DNA of 39,076 bases from a virus: positions 1 to 39,076 of IMG/VR virus record IMGVR_UViG_3300035210_000034. The stretch is one strand, 5' to 3'. The notes under the pieces were generated by a model. That model was not told where the DNA came from, did not search any database, and saw only the letters and a program-made list of their open reading frames with translations. A program made the position numbers and the translations under genes. Position 1 is the first letter of the stretch, and the number at the start of each line of letters is the position of its first letter. Shown in pieces: positions 34,217 to 39,076 of this stretch.

Positions 34217-36471
34217 TCATTTTTGATACGCCGATGAACCCAAAAGCGTCTCATGAGGTAGCTCATACTGGGCCTTTTATTAGTTTTCTATTAAGCCATT
34301 ATCCTAACGGATTTCCCGGTCCCGCCCTCGTTTCATTCAATTTGGCTAAATTGCGGGTAGAAAACTTTGACCGAGAACTCGGAGAGAGTGATGTTGTTAC
34401 GGTTTCTATTCTACCCGGGGTTCCTGCCGCGTTCCTTGTTGCTTACGGGGCCACACCTTTCTGGTCTGGGGTGGCGGCTTTTGCAGCCAACGCAGTTATC
34501 GCAACTGCACTATCTTTCGCGGTCAACAAATTTTTTGGCCCCAAAGGCGCAAGTACGGGTGCGTCTGCTATCGGCTCAGCAGGCTCCGCTGGAACGGGTT
34601 CCCCTACCTACGATTTAAACACCCCCTCGAACGTTGCGCGTCTAGGCGCACGCATACCCGTTCAACATGGAAAGGTGTTATCGGTACCAGACTTGGCGTC
34701 TGCCCCGTACTCTGAATACGAAGGCAATCAACAGTATGTAAGGATGCTTCTGTGCTTGGGCCAGGGGGTGTTCGATGTGCACGACGTACTGGTAGCAGGG
34801 ACTCCGGTAACGTCGTTACCAGGAGTAGTTACCGCCCGTGTATTCTCCCCTGACGATCACAAACAATCGTTTGGTATGATACAGGCGATAAGCGGAGTAC
34901 GCGAGAACGTATACACGTCCCCCGCGGTATCGGATCAGGAGTTGACCGCTGCGCTTGGCGGGGCTTTCAGTTCTACCGGAAGACAGTGGAGTGGTCAGTT
35001 TAACCCCGGTGGCCCCGGAGGCTACTCTATTTTTTGGTTGGATACCCAAGCTCCTGAATACGCCGAGGCGTGGAGGAGTGGAACCCCCATATGGATAGTA
35101 ATAGCGTCAGGGGCCAATGCGGGCACCTACCAAGTGGGGTTCATCGTAAACTCTAGTAACGTGGGTGGAAACACCGCAGCATGGGTGTACCAAAAAGGCC
35201 ACTTGGCGCCTGGCGTAGACTGGGCGTCAGGTTCTCCGACATCTGATGTTATGACGCTAGCTTACAATATTGATGGGGGGTCGGGTAGCGTTATAGGTCC
35301 CTTCGCAGCAAGCCCGGTAGGCAGGCAGACCGAGCAGTTAGAGTATGATGTGGTGTTCCCTTCGGGAGTATTCAAAGCTAATACGACTACGGGCAGGGCG
35401 GAATCGTTCACTATTGCGGCCGAGTTCTTGGCTGAAGAGATAGATGACGACGGTAACACAACTGGCTACGCAGAGAGGTACTACTACAGTGACGCATTTG
35501 CCACTACCACGCGGCAGCGTAAGACACTAATCCACGCGGTAAAGAGGGGGCGGTATCAAGTAACCGCCACCCGCACGTCTAAAAAGTCTGACCGCGTGCA
35601 AGATCAGTCCGCTATGCACTGGACAGGTCTAAAGTCTATACTCGGAAATACTTTCGGCGAGAACGTATACGGGGATACTACAATAATCGCTATCACAGCT
35701 AAGGCTACAGAAGGTTTAGCTAGTGACGCCATTTCCCGTATTTCTGTTGATAGCACGAGGGTACTTAACGGAGCGCCCACTCGCAACCCCGTAAAGGCGT
35801 TTAAGGACGTAATACTCAACCAACGTTATGGCGGACGAAGGTCCGTAGCAGAGTTAGATACAGACGTATTAGACGTGCTAGAAGGAGAGTGTGAATCGAA
35901 CGGAGATTACTTCGATTTTAGATTTGAGACAGAAACTAATGTATGGGAGGCTGCTAGAGCTACGCTACAAGTTCAGCATGTATTTCCTACTATGCAGGGG
36001 CCTGTTATAACGGTAGTAGAGGACAAGAACTACACTGTCTCTTTCATGGACTTTGATGTACACACGATAATAAAAGACAGTATGACGCGTACTTTTATTA
36101 CCCCCAATGAGTCAGATAAAGATGGGGTAGAAGTTTCGTACATAAACGCCGACGACGGGTCAGAACTTTACGCACTCTTCCCAGAGACTTCCGCTGATTC
36201 AGAGCAGGTTGCCCTGCCGGGGTGCCGGTCTTACTCTGTGGCAATAGCGTATGCAGAGCAACGGTGGAGGCAGGTGTGTCTGCGGCGTGAACTCATTTCG
36301 TTTGACACAGAGATGGAGGCGCACGTGATTATGGTCGGGGTGCCAATCAACGTAAGCCACCCGTTACTAGGAGATGATCCAGTAATGTATATCGTAAACG
36401 CTGTGACCCCCAAAGACAAATACACAGCTACAATAGCGGCTCATAAGCACGAGCCCGGAGTGTTCTTATGA
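34204..36471 (+). CDS. Tail tip / central hub protein, gpJ-like
   Basis: The 755-residue protein starts at GTG 34204. Its first 140 residues are separate in character: a beta-rich part like gpI, a hydrophobic helix ATPFWSGVAAFAANAVIATA (about 83-102) and a Gly/Ser linker. The rest matches the gpJ/TipJ hub: PSNVARLGARIPVQHGKVL, QQYVRMLLCLGQGVFDVHDV, NPVKAFKDVILNQRYGGRRS, and CRSYSVAIAYAEQRWRQVCL. The hub closes the tail tube and holds the host-contact proteins. It lacks the long C-terminal fibronectin-rich extension of lambda gpJ, so host binding is probably done by following genes. Confidence 0.82.
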   Translation: MGRIVIFDTPMNPKASHEVAHTGPFISFLLSHYPNGFPGPALVSFNLAKLRVENFDRELGESDVVTVSILPGVPAAFLVAYGATPFWSGVAAFAANAVIATALSFAVNKFFGPKGASTGASAIGSAGSAGTGSPTYDLNTPSNVARLGARIPVQHGKVLSVPDLASAPYSEYEGNQQYVRMLLCLGQGVFDVHDVLVAGTPVTSLPGVVTARVFSPDDHKQSFGMIQAISGVRENVYTSPAVSDQELTAALGGAFSSTGRQWSGQFNPGGPGGYSIFWLDTQAPEYAEAWRSGTPIWIVIASGANAGTYQVGFIVNSSNVGGNTAAWVYQKGHLAPGVDWASGSPTSDVMTLAYNIDGGSGSVIGPFAASPVGRQTEQLEYDVVFPSGVFKANTTTGRAESFTIAAEFLAEEIDDDGNTTGYAERYYYSDAFATTTRQRKTLIHAVKRGRYQVTATRTSKKSDRVQDQSAMHWTGLKSILGNTFGENVYGDTTIIAITAKATEGLASDAISRISVDSTRVLNGAPTRNPVKAFKDVILNQRYGGRRSVAELDTDVLDVLEGECESNGDYFDFRFETETNVWEAARATLQVQHVFPTMQGPVITVVEDKNYTVSFMDFDVHTIIKDSMTRTFITPNESDKDGVEVSYINADDGSELYALFPETSADSEQVALPGCRSYSVAIAYAEQRWRQVCLRRELISFDTEMEAHVIMVGVPINVSHPLLGDDPVMYIVNAVTPKDKYTATIAAHKHEPGVFL

Positions 36472-36848
36472 GCGCGACGTTTCCTCCAGAAGCGTGGGTG
36501 GTAGTGCACACTGCCTACCGTAACGCGATAGACGCAGCGGGCGCCACGGCTGAGATACGAGTGAGGGGAGCAGACGGGGCGCTGCTTTCTACCGTCCCAT
36601 TGTTGTTCCCGTGCGCCACAATTGATCTGGCTACGGGGAGGTTAACGTTCGAGGTAGGCGCCCGAGATGAAGATGCGGCAGCGTCCGGAAGAGCCACGAC
36701 AGTCCAAGTGTGTAGCCACGTGGGGTTCGTGTGGGGCACTTACACGTGCGCTGCCGGAACTACGCCGGTGGTTAATACCGCGGTGTTCCGGTCTCTTGAT
36801 ATCATAGCGGGGCAACCCGTTGAACTGTTGAGCTTTACTATCGGCTAA
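36468..36848 (+). CDS. Small distal tail protein (126 aa)
   Basis: The ATG overlaps the gpJ-like stop. The protein is beta-rich (AEIRVRGADGALLSTVPLLF, GRLTFEVGARDEDAAASGRA) with no hydrophobic segment, probably an immunoglobulin-like or jelly-roll module. It may attach to the tail tip. No family is recognised. Confidence 0.6.
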   Translation: MSATFPPEAWVVVHTAYRNAIDAAGATAEIRVRGADGALLSTVPLLFPCATIDLATGRLTFEVGARDEDAAASGRATTVQVCSHVGFVWGTYTCAAGTTPVVNTAVFRSLDIIAGQPVELLSFTIG

Positions 36849-36863
36849 CATGAGAATGAGCAA

Positions 36864-37253
36864 ATGGCTATATCTTGGACTCTCGTAGATAAGATCGCGG
36901 CCAATATGGGTCGCCTAACACGCCTACAGCAAGGCACGGGGGTAGCCGGATTCGGCCTATACAGTGCCTCTAACGTGCTGCTGGCTACCTTCGCCGTAGA
37001 CACGGCTGCGTCAAGTGTAGTCACCGATACCGGAGATTTGGTGCTAGCCAATGCTTCTGGGGCCGTTGGCGTTGCTGCTGGAGTCGCTGTTACCGCTAAG
37101 CTCCAGGCTCGCGATGGAGGGGTGCTGGTGGATGCTATCCCCGTGGCACAGGGGGTAGTAGCGGTAGCGCAAATGTTAGTGGTGGACAGCACCACCATAA
37201 CGGTAAGCGGCCCCCTGACGTTAGTCTCTGCATACATTGTAGCCTACCCGTAG
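36864..37253 (+). CDS. Small distal tail protein (129 aa)
   Basis: A beta-rich Ala/Val/Thr-rich protein (GFGLYSASNVLLATFAVDTA, LQARDGGVLVDAIPVAQG) starting at ATG 36864. Its composition and size resemble the previous gene product and it probably also belongs to the tail tip. Function unknown. Confidence 0.6.
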   Translation: MAISWTLVDKIAANMGRLTRLQQGTGVAGFGLYSASNVLLATFAVDTAASSVVTDTGDLVLANASGAVGVAAGVAVTAKLQARDGGVLVDAIPVAQGVVAVAQMLVVDSTTITVSGPLTLVSAYIVAYP

Positions 37254-37261
37254 CCACCTTA

Positions 37262-38092
37262 ATGTCCTCCGTGACGTTTTCTTGGAGACTGGCAAGTTCT
37301 GCTATCGTGTCGGGAACCGTCACGATAGACCAGGACAGCCGTCTACTGGTGTACAGTGGACAGGTGGTATGCCGTGAAACGGTGGTGGCTACCATACCTC
37401 CTCTGCGCACAGGGGACACGCTGACTGTCGGTAGTGCGGTACTGTCCGTACAGGAGCACGGCCAAATAGTACAGTATCTAGGCTCGCGTCCGACGTTAGG
37501 CGTGGCACTAGGCTCTAACGAAGTCCCAGACCCTAACCCAGACCCTGATCCTGATCCGCCCCCTCTCACCCCTCCGGACCAGACTTGGGCCTACGGCCCA
37601 GTAAGTTCCAACATCACCGTGTCTTACTTCGGCTCCGAGGTACGCGCTAGCAGCACTGCGCCAGGCGTGGCCTTCTACCGCTGGGCGTTGGCCATTGCCA
37701 ATGTGGTCAGTGCCAAGGCGTACTGGGAGTTCGTTGTTGCCGGGGCCTCTACGACTACCTACGGTGGATTTGGCGTGGGGCCTTGCTCGGTCGACACCGG
37801 GGGCCGGCCAGGAGTCGGCACGAACCCCGGCTGTATGCTGTATTGGGAGGGCGGTGAGGCAGCGGTGTGGTGCGACGGCACCGAGCACGCGGTAGACGCG
37901 CCCGCTGAGCCAACTCGAATCGGGGTTGGTATTGAGGTCATGACTAGCGAGGTCTGTCACGTCGTGTTTTATAGTAGCGGGGTTGCGCTTAATGCCGAGC
38001 CTTTTGCGATGATCCTGGAAGGGTCGATTGTCGTGCCGGTGGTCTGCGCCCTCAACGCCAATGCAGTATTCACACTGGATGACCGGGTATGA
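37262..38092 (+). CDS. Tail protein with SPRY-like C-terminal domain
   Basis: The 276-residue protein has a beta-rich N-terminal module (1-88), a Pro/Asp linker (PDPNPDPDPDPPPLTPP, about 90-106) and a C-terminal domain (about 110-276) with AYWEFVVAG, YGGFGVGPC and HVVFYSSGVALNAEPF, a pattern like SPRY/B30.2 or concanavalin-like folds used for binding. It may be a receptor- or surface-contacting tail protein. The domain name is tentative. Confidence 0.6.
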   Translation: MSSVTFSWRLASSAIVSGTVTIDQDSRLLVYSGQVVCRETVVATIPPLRTGDTLTVGSAVLSVQEHGQIVQYLGSRPTLGVALGSNEVPDPNPDPDPDPPPLTPPDQTWAYGPVSSNITVSYFGSEVRASSTAPGVAFYRWALAIANVVSAKAYWEFVVAGASTTTYGGFGVGPCSVDTGGRPGVGTNPGCMLYWEGGEAAVWCDGTEHAVDAPAEPTRIGVGIEVMTSEVCHVVFYSSGVALNAEPFAMILEGSIVVPVVCALNANAVFTLDDRV

Positions 38093-38874
38093 GCATCCAA
38101 CACCTACCGGACGGCTATACGGCGCTGCGGTCGATTCCGGGTGCGCGCTATGACGCGCAAAATATCTGTATTGCAGACGATAGCATACAAATCGATTGGA
38201 TATGGCCTTCTCCAGGCTACGTCACAAAAGCGCAAACACTCTCCCGCGCGAATGGGGGCAGCGTAGAAGGCGGCAATAGGCCACCTGCGTGGCGGCCGAG
38301 TGGCGCACCCCCACAGCGGGGACCGATAATGACCTGGAACGTCTACGAAAACAGCCCGTCGCGCAACAGTTACTACGATTGGGTGAACAACCAGGGTTAC
38401 GCCTTTAGGCTGGACGCAATAAGGATACAAGGGGCCGGTCCAGTAGGCACCAACGGCAGCGCCACCGGGGCTAACCCGAATACGAATACGATGGGCATAA
38501 CCCCAGGCCAAGGTATTAGCGGTGCCTGGGAGTGGAGTTCGATGGGTACGGATGCGCAGATAGAAGACGCTAGGGTTGAGGTTAGGATCGCGGCGGCTAC
38601 GGGGTCTTTTACATCGCTTGCATTGTCTGACACTAAGCTCATCGACAGTATGACTGGATCATGGGTCACAGAGACATACGACGGACTCCCAGCGCAGACC
38701 CCAGCGCAGACTCCGATCAACAAGACCTTTATTCCTACGCTGGCAGCCGGGTCGCGAATTGTTCCAATCAATGGTCGGGTGCGTATCCAATTTTATCAAC
38801 TCGGGGGGATTACGGAAAGCCCGAGTGCCGTGTTATCCGATCTGACAATTCAGCTTACTGTCACCCCTGTGTGA
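38089..38874 (+). CDS. Distal tail protein (261 aa), unknown family
   Basis: The ATG overlaps the previous stop. The protein is Gly/Asn/Ser-rich and beta-rich, with WPSPGYVTKAQTLSRANGG, a middle Gly/Asn-rich part (GTNGSATGANPNTNTMGITP) and a C-terminal beta domain ending in a run of hydrophobic strands. It could be a baseplate or fibre component. No motif is recognised. Confidence 0.6.
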   Translation: MSIQHLPDGYTALRSIPGARYDAQNICIADDSIQIDWIWPSPGYVTKAQTLSRANGGSVEGGNRPPAWRPSGAPPQRGPIMTWNVYENSPSRNSYYDWVNNQGYAFRLDAIRIQGAGPVGTNGSATGANPNTNTMGITPGQGISGAWEWSSMGTDAQIEDARVEVRIAAATGSFTSLALSDTKLIDSMTGSWVTETYDGLPAQTPAQTPINKTFIPTLAAGSRIVPINGRVRIQFYQLGGITESPSAVLSDLTIQLTVTPV

Positions 38875-38889
38875 CCACGAGACCGTAGC

Positions 38890-39076
38890 GTGGCTTGTCC
38901 CACAACACTCTGTACCATCGCGCGGCCGGCCGAGCAGCAAGGGCTCACCGTCCTCACCGCTCCGGCTCCGTCGCTCCTGGCGCTGGGAACCGTGCCCCCT
39001 GTGGTGGCTGCGCGGGTGCAGTTGAGCGCGCCTGCCCCCGTGCTGTACGCCTTCGGGAGCACGATCCCGCCGGTCG
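38890..39076 (+). CDS. Partial CDS at the right edge of the window
   Basis: A frame starting at GTG 38890 (MACPTTLCTIARPAEQQGLT) stays open to the end of the sequence. The visible 62 residues are Ala/Pro/Val-rich like the preceding tail genes. It is probably another distal tail protein, cut by the window. Confidence 0.5.
   Translation, partial: MACPTTLCTIARPAEQQGLTVLTAPAPSLLALGTVPPVVAARVQLSAPAPVLYAFGSTIPPV

Overview
This window is part of a tailed-phage genome of siphovirus type. It is not ordinary host chromosome: every convincing gene lies on the + strand, genes are packed end to end with 1-20 base overlaps, and an HK97/lambda-like set of packaging, head, neck and tail genes is recognisable. 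The lambda-like tail chaperone frameshift, the NlpC/P60 tail protein and the gpJ-like tip suggest a Gram-negative host, but that is inference and no host genus can be named. No integrase, repressor, DNA polymerase or endolysin gene was seen, so this is probably not the whole genome. The last gene runs off the right edge.

Layout. 272-718 is a P27-family small terminase. It is followed by about 7.3 kb of some 26 small genes (718-7994). Most are unknown; several are small zinc-ribbon or membrane proteins, and recognisable members are an RNA ligase (6142), a DUF4326 protein (6910), a crAss001_48-type protein (5803) and a small Acb2/Tad1-like candidate anti-defence protein (5509). A strange structured RNA locus with a perfect 22-bp hairpin and two tRNA T-arm look-alikes lies at 4592-4723. 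7995-10292 is the large terminase, interrupted in its P-loop by a 161-residue mini-intein. 10293-11455 is a mostly non-coding hub: one small gene, a terminator, a promoter followed by a tRNA-like gene with an abnormal anticodon arm, two near-identical terminators around a hairpin, a second promoter, and a long structured leader before a GIY-YIG homing endonuclease (11456).

12424-16084 encodes a prohead protease fused to the major capsid protein (with an internal start that would give capsid protein alone), a small protein, and the portal. 16084-21870 holds coiled-coil, low-complexity and fibre-like proteins. 21875-23312 holds small membrane proteins that look like lysis proteins. 23314-26320 holds the head-tail connector, closure, tail terminator and tail tube. 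26317-28093 holds small proteins and the tail assembly chaperones with a -1 frameshift site; the first chaperone reading frame is continuous with an Acb2/Tad1-like domain. 28094-36471 holds a probable neck or tail protein, the tape measure with a lytic transglycosylase domain, a DUF1833-like protein, an NlpC/P60 protein and a gpJ-like tip. 36468-39076 holds distal tail proteins of unknown detail.

The genes work together as a packaging, head, neck and tail assembly line. A leading block of small accessory genes may act on host RNA, translation or signalling. The most unusual points are the two tRNA-like loci without a normal anticodon arm, the Asp-1 class-3-like terminase intein, and the fusion of an Acb2/Tad1-like domain to the tail chaperone with the original internal ribosome binding site kept. 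Family names come from recalled sequence patterns; no database search was run.
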